Origin: Polyangiaceae bacterium
Lineage (GTDB): Bacteria > Myxococcota_A > Polyangia > Polyangiales > Polyangiaceae
Length of the DNA: 64,000 bases
Assembly: GCA_041389725.1 (NCBI GenBank)
Contig: JAWKRG010000006.1
Span: 248,001 to 312,000 of the forward strand
Direction: 5' to 3'
Below are positions 45,212 to 54,069 of this stretch, in pieces. The translations under genes were made by a program, and so were the position numbers. The number at the start of each line of letters is the position of its first letter. The stretch's first letter is position 1. The notes below the pieces were generated by a model, which did no database searches, was not told where the DNA came from, and worked only from the letters and a program-made list of their open reading frames with translations.

Positions 45212-45850
45212 ATGGGTATGTGGCTCAACGGGTGGTGGAGGCGAACGCTGGGCCCCAGTCTGATGCTGGGATTGCTGGCCCTGTCGACGCCGGCGGGCGC
45301 CGAGCCCGACGCCGAGGCAAAGCGGCTGATGAAGCTCCGAGATTCGGAGCGCTACGAAGTCTTGACGGAGCACAGCAGCACCAAGGCCGGTTGCGCCCGC
45401 GTGCACATCGCGGCGCCGGAAAAGGCGGTGCTGAAGGTGGTGAAGGACTTCCGTCACTACGAGGACTTCATCAAGAAATTCGACAAGTCCAAAGTGGTCG
45501 GACGCGACGGCGACAAGACCGACGTGTATTTGCAGGTGCCCATCCTGAAGGGCGCAGCGAAGATCTGGGCAGTGATTCGCTTTGGTCCCCCCAAGCGAGT
45601 GGGCGACGAGCAGATCGTGGAAGGCTCGATGGTCAAGGGCAACGTGCGACGCATGGATGCCAAGTGGCGCATCAAGAAGATCGACGACAAGAACACGCAA
45701 CTGAATCTGGAGCTGCTGATCGTCCCACGGCTGCCCGTTCCTGGATCGGTGGTGACCGGTGAGGTTGCGTACGCGGCGGACGTGGCGGTCATCGGTTCAC
45801 GCGACCGCGCCGAAGCCAAGGTCAAGAAGACCAAGAAACAGACAAAGTAG
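45212..45850 (+). CDS. Secreted START/SRPBCC-like protein
   Basis: A 212-residue protein with a signal peptide ending AGAEP, then a START-like (polyketide cyclase/COQ10-type) lipid-binding fold: ERYEVLTEHSSTKAG, APEKAVLKVVKDFRHYEDFI, DVYLQVPILKGAAKIWAVIRF, DAKWRIKKID and a C-terminal helix. Such domains bind hydrophobic ligands in a cavity. The C-terminus is Lys-rich. The ATG at 45212 fits the signal peptide; a longer frame is rejected. It lies 74 bases after the bactofilin gene. Confidence 0.75.
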   Translation: MGMWLNGWWRRTLGPSLMLGLLALSTPAGAEPDAEAKRLMKLRDSERYEVLTEHSSTKAGCARVHIAAPEKAVLKVVKDFRHYEDFIKKFDKSKVVGRDGDKTDVYLQVPILKGAAKIWAVIRFGPPKRVGDEQIVEGSMVKGNVRRMDAKWRIKKIDDKNTQLNLELLIVPRLPVPGSVVTGEVAYAADVAVIGSRDRAEAKVKKTKKQTK

Positions 45851-46391
45851 TCTTCTGCTCGGCGCACTGCTGGCGACGGCTTCCTGCAAGCAAGCGCCGG
45901 AAGCTGCGCCCGCTGCCGCCCGGGGCGTCGAGTCCACACCCCCGGCCACGCCCTCGAGCGCGCCGAGCTCCGCTGACGAGCAGGCGCCACGCGAAGTAGA
46001 GACGACCCTCGGCTGCTGGAGCGACGTTCCGACCGGGACCATCGCGGCGCGCTCTGCCGCTCTGAGCGTGGCCTGCGCGGCGGGCCAGCGACAGCTGCAC
46101 GAAGGCTGGCTGTCGGGCGCCGCGCCCGCAGTCGTGCCCCTGAAGGAGGGGCTGCACTGTCTCCGAGCGCTGGCGGTCGGCGAATCCTCCGGGGCCTCCA
46201 TCACCCTGACACTTCGCCTGACCGAGGGGCGCGAGTGGGTGGACGAGCTGTCCGGGGATCTTGCTGTGCTGCCAGCGCGCGGACCGCTGTGCGTACGAGG
46301 TCCGACTCGGGTGGAGCTCCACCTTGGTGGGGCAGGGCGTGCGCACTACTCGCTGCACGAGGTGGCGCAGCAGGACGCTTCCACGCCGTGA
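45759..46391 (+). CDS. Hypothetical lipoprotein with unresolved start
   Basis: Lipoprotein-type frame. The signal part SLLLGALLATASC ends in a lipobox-like Cys, followed by a Pro/Ala/Ser linker and a small domain with TTLGCWSDVPTGT, EGLHCLRALAVGE and GPLCVRGPTRVELHLGG. No ATG, GTG or TTG lies between the end of the previous gene and the signal. The nearest canonical starts are GTG at 45759 and TTG at 45765, which would overlap the START-like gene by about 90 bases. CTG at 45855 is a non-standard option. The coding pattern looks real; the 5' end does not resolve. Confidence 0.6.
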   Translation: MRLRTRRTWRSSVHATAPKPRSRRPRNRQSSLLLGALLATASCKQAPEAAPAAARGVESTPPATPSSAPSSADEQAPREVETTLGCWSDVPTGTIAARSAALSVACAAGQRQLHEGWLSGAAPAVVPLKEGLHCLRALAVGESSGASITLTLRLTEGREWVDELSGDLAVLPARGPLCVRGPTRVELHLGGAGRAHYSLHEVAQQDASTP

Positions 46392-46401
46392 CGTCGGGGC
46401 C

Positions 46402-47910
46402 TCAGCGAGAAGTCAGACTCCACACCACGGCACCATCACGCACGACGCTCCCCACGTCACCGGGTTGGCCCGCAAACCCAAGCTGCACGCGTCCCTGTCG
46501 CACAGCGGCAGGCACCACCTCGACATCGGTGCGTCCCGACCACCTCAGATACCTGAAGTAGTCTGCGGGCACCCGGCTGGGGAACTCCATTGGAAGCGGC
46601 GACACGCCCAACGCCGCGAAGCGCGGAGCGAGCGCGCCGAGTTCACTGCCGTCACCGACGGGCAGCAAGCGGGCCGCGAGCACGTGCTTCGTCCCCCCGA
46701 GGATCACGCCGTGGTGCGCTGCAGCAGTCGGCAACTCGACGAGCCCAGGCACCACCGTCAGTGCTGCAAGCAGCGGCATCACGACGGCAAAGCGGCGACC
46801 CAATCGCCGCGCGAAGTGATCCACACCGACGACGAAAGCGGCGCACACCGCGGGCAGGCCGAGCAGCACGAAGTCCGAAGGCCGCGCCAGCAGCGCAGGC
46901 AGCGCGCTCGAAAAAAGTCCGAGTAAGAAAAGGCACAACAACTCCACGGCGGGCCCGGCGCGCAGTGCGCGGAGGACCTCACGCCAGGACGCAAACTGCT
47001 GCCGCGCCGCGAGGGGAGCTGCAATCAGAGCGCCGACCCATAGCGGCAAGGGTAGCGTCGAAAGCCAAAAGAGCGCAGAAAAGCCCGCGGGCGGCCGCGG
47101 ATAGGTCTTGCCCAAGACCCAAACGGCGTCGCTGTCTAGTCGCAGATGGCCCAGCAGCGCTTTGGCAATGCCGACAGTACCCTGAGTCCAGAGCGCGGGG
47201 TCGAGCGCGATCCAGCCGATCGGAATCGCAGCAACGGTCGGCAAGAGCCACCCGGGTGCGCTGGCGTAGCCACTAGAGCCACGCCAGCTGAACTCGCGTA
47301 GCGAATGCGCAGCGAGCAACGCCAGCACCAGCCACAACGTGGACGCCAGGTGCGCCATGCCTAGAGCAACCGTTGCGGAAGCCGCGAGGGACCATGCCAC
47401 GCGACGCCTGCCGAGCCGCGCTTGCTGGGCGCAGGCCGCGAACAGGAGCGCAAGGCTACAAAGACACGCAGCGTTGCTCGTCGTGGCGGTTCCCTGAAGA
47501 AAGCGCGGCAACGCCAGGAGCAGCAGTGCGCTCAGGGCGGCGCGACGCAGGCCGAGATGTGGGCGCAACAACAGGAAGAGACCAAGGGGCCCGCTAGCGA
47601 TGACGAGCAAGAGCGGCAGGCGCGTCGCCGTGAGCGGATCGAGCAGCCCCACGCGAGCGAAGCTCAGGTTGGCCCAGCCGCCGAGGAGCGGCATGAGGGA
47701 GGGCGTGAGGCGCAGGAACGTCGCACGGTGCTCGGGCGCGACGAGAGCGCCGAGACCACCCTGGGCGACTTCGCGGATCACCGCCTCGAGCTGTCGCGCA
47801 GCCCCGACGCGAGGGATCTCCTCGAAGGACGGACTCACGACTCGAGACGCAAGCAACGCGGCAGCGATCGCCGTGGCCAGCAAGAGTGCTGCGACCCAGC
47901 GCGCCTTCAC
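46402..47910 (-). CDS. Polytopic membrane protein, glycosyltransferase-39-like
   Basis: A 502-residue protein with about ten hydrophobic helices. The N-terminal helix is followed by an extracytoplasmic loop (FEEIPRVGAARQLEAVIREV), then RLTPSLMPLLGGW and several long helices, and a soluble C-terminus of about 100 residues with FPSRVPADYFRYLRW. The layout resembles lipid-linked-sugar glycosyltransferases, but the catalytic Asp motif is not evident, so the function is a weak guess. The GTG at 47910 overlaps the small ORF before it. A longer upstream frame is not supported. Confidence 0.65.
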   Translation of the reverse strand: MKARWVAALLLATAIAAALLASRVVSPSFEEIPRVGAARQLEAVIREVAQGGLGALVAPEHRATFLRLTPSLMPLLGGWANLSFARVGLLDPLTATRLPLLLVIASGPLGLFLLLRPHLGLRRAALSALLLLALPRFLQGTATTSNAACLCSLALLFAACAQQARLGRRRVAWSLAASATVALGMAHLASTLWLVLALLAAHSLREFSWRGSSGYASAPGWLLPTVAAIPIGWIALDPALWTQGTVGIAKALLGHLRLDSDAVWVLGKTYPRPPAGFSALFWLSTLPLPLWVGALIAAPLAARQQFASWREVLRALRAGPAVELLCLFLLGLFSSALPALLARPSDFVLLGLPAVCAAFVVGVDHFARRLGRRFAVVMPLLAALTVVPGLVELPTAAAHHGVILGGTKHVLAARLLPVGDGSELGALAPRFAALGVSPLPMEFPSRVPADYFRYLRWSGRTDVEVVPAAVRQGRVQLGFAGQPGDVGSVVRDGAVVWSLTSR

Positions 47911-48026
47911 CGCAGCCCCATCACGGCTTCGGCCAATGCAGCGCCGAAGACGAAAAGCAGGACGCCCCTCGCCAGCCACTGTCGGCCTTGGCTGACGGCG
48001 GCGGAGGGAGCTTCCGGAGTCACCAC
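47907..48026 (-). CDS. Small membrane protein, translationally coupled
   Basis: Short frame of 39 residues ending WLARGVLLFVFGAALAEAVMGLR, a single hydrophobic helix. Its stop overlaps the GTG of the polytopic protein (GTGA). Adjacent GTG codons at 48026 and 48023 can serve as start, with GGGAAGG upstream. It is too short to be certain. Confidence 0.4.
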   Translation of the reverse strand: MVTPEAPSAAVSQGRQWLARGVLLFVFGAALAEAVMGLR

Positions 48027-48154
48027 GCGCCCTTCCCTAGCGCGTCGATGCGGCACTGAAAAGCGATCTTGCGCAACTCGAGCCGGATCGGTTCGGGCAC
48101 CGCGCTCGAAACGAGGCACTACACGGGCGCGACGCCGCGGTGTAGGCTTCGCCC

Positions 48155-48625
48155 ATGCGGCGCAATCGCTTGTGGGCTCTGCTTTTGGCAACCTTCGCTC
48201 TGGGCGGCTGTCGCTCAGCGGAGATCACGGACATGTACATCTCCCTGGACAAGGCTGGCGTGCGCCGCACATCCTGCGTCAATCCCGATGTCCCAAGCTA
48301 CAACGCCATCATCGAGTTGCTGAGCCACCGCGAAGACACCATCGTGTGGCCGTTCTTCTACAACGATGCAAATGGCGAAGAGATAACGCTCGACTGGAAA
48401 GATGGCGAGCTGGAGGAGTTTGGCAACATCGCCGCGGGCAAAGGCGAGGCGTTCATCGTGTTGAGCTTGGAGCGCAACGTAGACCAAGACCCCAAGGATC
48501 CGCCTTTCCCGACCGGGCTCTTTCGCATGGACGTCTACTTGAACGACGAGAGCGCTCCGCGGGACTCGCTACGCTGGTCAATTGACACCAAATGTGACCT
48601 GCGCCCGATCCCCGACACGATCTAG
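48155..48625 (+). CDS. Hypothetical lipoprotein
   Basis: A 156-residue predicted lipoprotein. N-terminal LWALLLATFALGGC gives a signal peptide and lipobox at Cys19. The mature part has ITDMYISLDKAGVRRTSC, TIVWPFFYNDANGEEITLDW and FIVLSLERNVDQDP, a small beta-rich domain. No family was recognised. The ATG at 48155 follows GTGTAGGCTTCGCCC. Confidence 0.8.
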   Translation: MRRNRLWALLLATFALGGCRSAEITDMYISLDKAGVRRTSCVNPDVPSYNAIIELLSHREDTIVWPFFYNDANGEEITLDWKDGELEEFGNIAAGKGEAFIVLSLERNVDQDPKDPPFPTGLFRMDVYLNDESAPRDSLRWSIDTKCDLRPIPDTI

Positions 48626-48628
48626 CTG

Positions 48629-49378
48629 CTACTCGTCGTCCCGCGCCTTCTTGATCGCCGCGCTGTAGCGCTTGTCGCGTCGCAAGCTGGTGAACTCGGA
48701 CTGGGTCCGAGAGCGCCGAATCCAATCGTCGAGGGAGTTGTGACTGCGTAGGAACTTCGGTCGGCGCAAGGCCTTGGCAATATCCAGGGATTTTTCGAAG
48801 TTCTCGGCGCAGGCGTCGACGTCCTTGTTCAGACAGTGGGCGCGGGCCAGGTTGTAGAAGACCTCGGCGCTGTTGTCCCAGTTCTTCTTGGCGATGTCCA
48901 AGTGCTTGATGGCACCGCTGGCGTCCTTCTTGCGCAAGTACGCGAAGGCGTACCCCATGCGCAGGTAATAGTTCTCACTCTCGGGCAGCGCGCATTCCTT
49001 GTCGTGGAGCTTCTCGGCTTCTTCGTAGAAAGTCAGCGCGTTGTCCGCCGCCTCGGCGTACTTCGCCTTGCGGTCGAACAATGCCGCATCCCCGCGCCAC
49101 ACACGAACGGTGGCACTGTTCGGATACTTCTTCATCATGTTGTCGAGCAGCGTCTGCGCCGTCGCGTAGTCTTTGTCCTTGAACGCCGTCACTGCGGGTC
49201 GGAACTCGCCCTGCCCCGGGTCGATGCTCTTCCCCATGGGGCACGGCCCCGTGGACACCGGCGTCGGCGCGGCGGGCGGCGGCGGTGGCGGCAACTCGTC
49301 GCTCGACTTCTTGCAGGCGAGGAGTGCGATCAACACGGCGAAGGGGGCGACGAGGGGCGCTGCGCGGCGAGAGCTCAT
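48629..49378 (-). CDS. TPR-like lipoprotein
   Basis: A 249-residue exported protein. Signal peptide with lipobox ends at Cys22 (VLIALLAC), then a Pro-rich linker. Helical pairs such as YATAQTLLDNMMKKYPNSATVRVWRGDAAL, ADNALTFYEEAEKLHDKECALPESENYYLRMGYAFAYLRKKD and VFYNLARAHCLNKDVDACAENFEKSLDIA suggest TPR-like repeats. This fold usually mediates protein contacts. It is convergent with the preceding lipoprotein. Confidence 0.85.
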   Translation of the reverse strand: MSSRRAAPLVAPFAVLIALLACKKSSDELPPPPPPAAPTPVSTGPCPMGKSIDPGQGEFRPAVTAFKDKDYATAQTLLDNMMKKYPNSATVRVWRGDAALFDRKAKYAEAADNALTFYEEAEKLHDKECALPESENYYLRMGYAFAYLRKKDASGAIKHLDIAKKNWDNSAEVFYNLARAHCLNKDVDACAENFEKSLDIAKALRRPKFLRSHNSLDDWIRRSRTQSEFTSLRRDKRYSAAIKKARDDE

Positions 49379-49481
49379 GACGTCCCCCAGTTAACAGCCG
49401 TCGCCCTGCGCTACAACCGCCCAGACCCAGGGCCGGCCGTTCTTGCGCGGCGCGTCAAAACGTGGCCCAATACTGCGCCCT

Positions 49482-52400
49482 ATGCCCCTGCCCTCCGCTC
49501 ATGGCTTGTACGATCCGCGCTTCGAGCGCGACGCCTGCGGCGTTGGGTTCGTGGCCAACGTAGCCGGGCACGCCAGCCATGCCCTGGTACGACGCGGCAT
49601 CGATGTCCTGCTGAACCTCGTGCACCGCGGGGCTGCCGGCAGTGACCCCCTGACGGGCGACGGCGCCGGCCTCTTGGTGCAGATTCCGGACGCGTTTCTG
49701 CGCGCCGTAGTCGCCGACCAGATCAAGCTGCCACCGCCGGGTCAGTACGGCGTCGGCACCGTGTTCCTCCCGCAAGACCGGACCGCCCGCGCCCGGTTGA
49801 TGCAGGTCCTGGAGGACAAGATCGTCGGCACGGGACAGCGGCTGCTGGGCTGGCGCGATGTCCCCGTAGACCCCGGCGTGCTGGGCGAAAAGGCGCGTGC
49901 CACCGCGCCGTCGATCCACCACGTATTCGTCGGCTCTACCTGTACCGATCAGGACACCTTGGAATCCAAGCTGTTCGTGATCCGCAAGTGGGCGGAGCGT
50001 ACGGCACGCGAGAGCGGCATTCCCGGCGGCTCCAAGTTCTACGTGCCAAGCCTGAGTTCGAAGACGCTGGTCTACAAGGGATTGCTGCTCGCCCACCAGC
50101 TATCGGGCTTCTACAAAGACTTGAGCGACGAGCGTCTCACGAGTTCCATCGCCCTCGTACACCAGCGCTTTTCCACGAACACCTTTCCCACCTGGGAGCT
50201 GGCGCAGCCCTTCCGCCTGCTCGCCCACAACGGTGAGATCAACACGATTCGTGGCAACGCCGCCTGGATGCGTGCCCGCGAACAGCTGTTCGACGGGCGC
50301 ATCTTCGGCGAAGAAGTGCGCCACATTCTGCCCACGATTACGCCGGGCGGCAGCGACTCGGCCATGCTCGACAACGTCGCGGAGCTGCTGATGCACGCGG
50401 GGCGGAGCCTGCCCCACGTGATGATGATGCTGGTTCCCGCTGCGTGGCAAAACGACCCCGAGCTATCCGCGGAAGAACGAGCCTTTTTCGAATACCACTC
50501 GTGCTTGATCGAGCCCTGGGATGGCCCCGCTGCCCTTGCATTCACTGACGGGCGCAAGATCGGAGCGCTGTTGGATCGCAACGGACTTCGCCCAGCGCGC
50601 TGGACCCTCACCCACGACGGGGTGGTGGTCTTGGCCAGCGAAACCGGCGTGCTCGACATTCCCGCGGAGCAGATCGCGCGGCGCGGTCGCCTCGAACCCG
50701 GACGCATGTTCCTGGTCGACACGCAAGCAGGCCGTATCCTCGAGGACGCGGAGATCCGCGGAAGCCTCGCGCGCCAACAGCCCTACGCACGCTGGCTCGC
50801 TGACAATGCGGTGGACTGCGCAGAGTTGCCGGATCCTGCGGCTCCACCCGATGCCTTGGAGAGCGGCGAGCTGCGGGATCGACAGCGCCTCTTCGGCTAC
50901 ACCGACGAAGACCTGCGCGTGGTGATGACGCCCATGGCCGCCAGTGGACAAGAAGCCGTTGGCTCCATGGGCACGGACACACCGCTCGCGGTGCTGTCGG
51001 AAACGCCGCAACCCCTCTTCAACTACTTCAAACAACACTTCGCCCAGGTCACCAACCCGCCCATCGATCCCTTGCGCGAGTCGATGGTGATGAGCCTGTC
51101 GAACTACATCGGCGGCGAGGGCAACTTGCTGTTCGAGCTGCCCGATCACGCTCAGATGCTCCGCCTGCGCGGGCCCGTGCTGACGAGCCATGAGCTGGAG
51201 AAGCTGCGTCAAGGGCACCGCATGCACTTCCGTCAGCCCGCGACGCTACCGATGCTCTTCCCAGTGGCGGAAGGCGCCCAGGGTCTAAAATCTTCCTTGG
51301 ATGAACTGTGCCGGCTCGCGTCCCTGGCCGTGCTCAACAACCACAGTCTGATCGTGCTCAGCGACCGCGGCGCCAACGAGCACATGGCACCGGTTCCCAG
51401 TCTGCTGGCGACCGGCGCCGTCCACCACCACCTGATGCGCAACGGAACGCGCATGAAGGTCGGCATCCTGGTGGACACTGCGGACGCACGCGAGGTGCAC
51501 CACTTTTGCCTGCTGCTCGGCTACGGCGCCGGCGCCGTCGTCCCCTACCTCGCCCTGGACAGCGTGCGCGACCTCGCCCGCCAGGGGCGCCTAGGCGAGG
51601 TGAAGGACCCGGACGAGGCCGAAGGGCACTACATCAAGGCGGCTGAGAAGGGCTTGCTCAAGGTGATGAGCAAGATGGGGATCAGCACGCTGCAGAGCTA
51701 TCACGGCGCGCAGATCTTCGAGGCCTTGGGACTCAGCGAGGACCTGGTCGAGCGCTACTTCACGGGCACCGCATCGCGGCTTGGAGGCATCGACCTGGAG
51801 GTCGTCGCCGACGAGATTCGGCGCCGACACCTGGCTGCTTTCGCCAGCGACGACACCACACCGCTAGAAGCCGCTGGTGAGTACCACTGGCGGGCGCAGG
51901 GTCAGCGGCATCTGTGGTCCCCCGCCGCGATTGCGGCGCTGCAGCGCGCCGTGCGGACCGAGGACCTGGGGAGCTATCGCGAGTACTCCGACCACATCAA
52001 TCGCCAGGCCGAAGGGCTGATCACCCTGCGTGGCATGTGGAACCTGTTGCCGGCGGAGGCTGGCATTTCGCTCAGCGCCGTGGAGCCCGCCCAAGAGATC
52101 GTTCGACGTTTCGCGACCGGCGCCATGAGCTTCGGCTCGATCAGCGCGGAAGCGCACGAGAACCTCGCGATCGCGATGAACCGCATCGGCGGCAAGAGCA
52201 ATACCGGGGAAGGCGGAGAAAGTGCTCACCGCTACCAGCCCGATGAGAACGGCGATTCTCGGCGCAGTGCCATCAAGCAAGTCGCGTCAGCCCGCTTCGG
52301 AGTCACGCCGCACTACTTGGTCAATGCCGACGAGCTCCAAATCAAGATCGCTCAGGGTGCGAAACCCGGTGAAGGGGGGCAACTCCCAGGTCACAAAGTA

Positions 52401-54059
52401 GACGCGATCATCGCCAAGACCCGGCACTCCACCCCCGGCGTCACCCTGATATCGCCACCACCTCACCATGACATCTATTCGATCGAAGATCTTGCGCAGC
52501 TGATCTTCGATCTGAAGATGGTGAACCCGCGCGCGCGCATCAGTGTGAAGTTGGTGGCCGAAGCGGGAGTCGGCACCATTGCCGCAGGCGTGGCCAAGGC
52601 TCACGCCGACGTGATCCTGATCTCGGGCTACGACGGAGGCACGGGCGCCTCGCCCCTGACCAGCATCAAGCACGCGGGTATTCCCTGGGAGCTCGGGCTC
52701 AGCGAAACCCATCAAGTGCTGGTCAAGAACGACCTACGAAGCCGGGTCATCCTGCAGGCGGATGGCCAACTGCGCACGGGTCGCGACGTGGTGATCGCCG
52801 CGCTGCTCGGCGCCGAAGAGTTCGGGTTCGCCACGGCTCCCCTGGTCGCTTCGGGCTGCTTGATGATGCGCAAGTGCCATCTGAACACCTGCCCCGTCGG
52901 TATCGCCACCCAAGACCCTGCGCTCCGAGCGCGCTTTCGGGGCGCGCCGGAGCACGTCATCCGCTACATGTTCTTCGTCGCCGAGGAGGCACGCGAAATC
53001 ATGGCCACCATGGGCTTCACCTCCCTGCGCGAGATGGTCGGACGGGTCGACCGGCTGCGCAAGCGCGACGTCCCCGACAACCCCAAAGCGGCACGCTTGG
53101 ACTTCTCCGCCGTGCTGACGCCCGCAGAGCCGAGTGCAAGCGCGTCCGCGCTGAGTAGCGCGTCCGCGCCGAGTGTCGCTTCGGCGGATCCGGGGGTGGA
53201 AGACTCCCTGGACCACGCGCTGCTGGCGGAGATCGCGCCGGCGTTGCGCGAAAGGCGCCCGGTGACGTTGTCCCGAAACGTCAAGAATGTGCATCGCACC
53301 GTCGGCGCCATGATCGGCGGGGAAATCGCACGTCTTCACGGCGAAGCGGGCCTGCCCGAGGACAGCGTCGTGCTTCAGCTCGCTGGCAGTGCCGGCCAGA
53401 GCTTTGGCGCCTTTCTCATGCCCGGAATGACGTTGACGTTGCACGGCGACGCCAACGACTACGTCGGCAAAGGCATGGCAGGCGGACGCCTGGTCGTTCG
53501 GCCGCCGGAGCAAGCCTCCTTCGACGCAGACAAGAACATCTTGATTGGCAACGTGGCACTCTACGGCGCGACCGGCGGCCACGCGTTCTTCCGTGGCGTG
53601 GCAGGCGAGCGCTTCGGTGTCCGCAACTCCGGGGCCGTGGCCGTAGTCGAGGGAGTGGGCGACCACGGCTGCGAGTACATGACCGGCGGCCGAATCGTGG
53701 TCATCGGACGCACGGGTCGCAACTTCGGCGCGGGCATGAGCGGAGGGCTCGCTTTCGTGCTGGATGAGGACGGCCGGTTCCCGAAGCGCATCAATCCTGC
53801 CCTGGTAGAACTCGAGGCGCTTTCGGGCGAGGACGCCGCGTTCCTGGCGGGCCTGCTCGAGGCCCACGCGCACTACACTGGCAGCAAGAAAGCGCGGAGC
53901 TTGCTCGCTTGCTGGGAGGATTGCCTTGGCAAGTTCCGCAAAGTGGTGCCCGTGGAGTACCGCCGGGCGTTGCAGCGAGAAGCGGAAACGCCGGCGCCGC
54001 CCGATGCGATGGATGATCCCCTTCCCGAAGCGCCCCACCGCGCGCCGGATGCGGAGTGA
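49482..54059 (+). CDS. gltB: Glutamate synthase large subunit
   Basis: Large subunit of NADPH-dependent glutamate synthase, which makes two glutamates from glutamine and 2-oxoglutarate. The 1525-residue length is normal. After an 18-residue propeptide, Cys19 in DACGVGFVAN is the glutaminase nucleophile. HRGAAGSDP and FSTNTFPTW are in the amidotransferase domain. The FMN/Fe-S synthase domain has GGKSNTGEGGES, SPPPHHDIYSIEDL, YDGGTGASP and the Cys cluster CLMMRKCHLNTCPVG. The C-terminal beta-helix (GXGXG) domain has GNVALYGATGGHAFFRG. The ATG at 49482 is chosen. gltD follows after 10 bases. Confidence 0.98.
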   Translation: MPLPSAHGLYDPRFERDACGVGFVANVAGHASHALVRRGIDVLLNLVHRGAAGSDPLTGDGAGLLVQIPDAFLRAVVADQIKLPPPGQYGVGTVFLPQDRTARARLMQVLEDKIVGTGQRLLGWRDVPVDPGVLGEKARATAPSIHHVFVGSTCTDQDTLESKLFVIRKWAERTARESGIPGGSKFYVPSLSSKTLVYKGLLLAHQLSGFYKDLSDERLTSSIALVHQRFSTNTFPTWELAQPFRLLAHNGEINTIRGNAAWMRAREQLFDGRIFGEEVRHILPTITPGGSDSAMLDNVAELLMHAGRSLPHVMMMLVPAAWQNDPELSAEERAFFEYHSCLIEPWDGPAALAFTDGRKIGALLDRNGLRPARWTLTHDGVVVLASETGVLDIPAEQIARRGRLEPGRMFLVDTQAGRILEDAEIRGSLARQQPYARWLADNAVDCAELPDPAAPPDALESGELRDRQRLFGYTDEDLRVVMTPMAASGQEAVGSMGTDTPLAVLSETPQPLFNYFKQHFAQVTNPPIDPLRESMVMSLSNYIGGEGNLLFELPDHAQMLRLRGPVLTSHELEKLRQGHRMHFRQPATLPMLFPVAEGAQGLKSSLDELCRLASLAVLNNHSLIVLSDRGANEHMAPVPSLLATGAVHHHLMRNGTRMKVGILVDTADAREVHHFCLLLGYGAGAVVPYLALDSVRDLARQGRLGEVKDPDEAEGHYIKAAEKGLLKVMSKMGISTLQSYHGAQIFEALGLSEDLVERYFTGTASRLGGIDLEVVADEIRRRHLAAFASDDTTPLEAAGEYHWRAQGQRHLWSPAAIAALQRAVRTEDLGSYREYSDHINRQAEGLITLRGMWNLLPAEAGISLSAVEPAQEIVRRFATGAMSFGSISAEAHENLAIAMNRIGGKSNTGEGGESAHRYQPDENGDSRRSAIKQVASARFGVTPHYLVNADELQIKIAQGAKPGEGGQLPGHKVDAIIAKTRHSTPGVTLISPPPHHDIYSIEDLAQLIFDLKMVNPRARISVKLVAEAGVGTIAAGVAKAHADVILISGYDGGTGASPLTSIKHAGIPWELGLSETHQVLVKNDLRSRVILQADGQLRTGRDVVIAALLGAEEFGFATAPLVASGCLMMRKCHLNTCPVGIATQDPALRARFRGAPEHVIRYMFFVAEEAREIMATMGFTSLREMVGRVDRLRKRDVPDNPKAARLDFSAVLTPAEPSASASALSSASAPSVASADPGVEDSLDHALLAEIAPALRERRPVTLSRNVKNVHRTVGAMIGGEIARLHGEAGLPEDSVVLQLAGSAGQSFGAFLMPGMTLTLHGDANDYVGKGMAGGRLVVRPPEQASFDADKNILIGNVALYGATGGHAFFRGVAGERFGVRNSGAVAVVEGVGDHGCEYMTGGRIVVIGRTGRNFGAGMSGGLAFVLDEDGRFPKRINPALVELEALSGEDAAFLAGLLEAHAHYTGSKKARSLLACWEDCLGKFRKVVPVEYRRALQREAETPAPPDAMDDPLPEAPHRAPDAE

Positions 54060-54069
54060 AAGGCTGAGC

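Noticed and set aside
46402..47910. Firm call as a dolichyl-phosphate-type glycosyltransferase
   Set aside because: The fold is similar, but the catalytic Asp motif was not found, so the call stays tentative.
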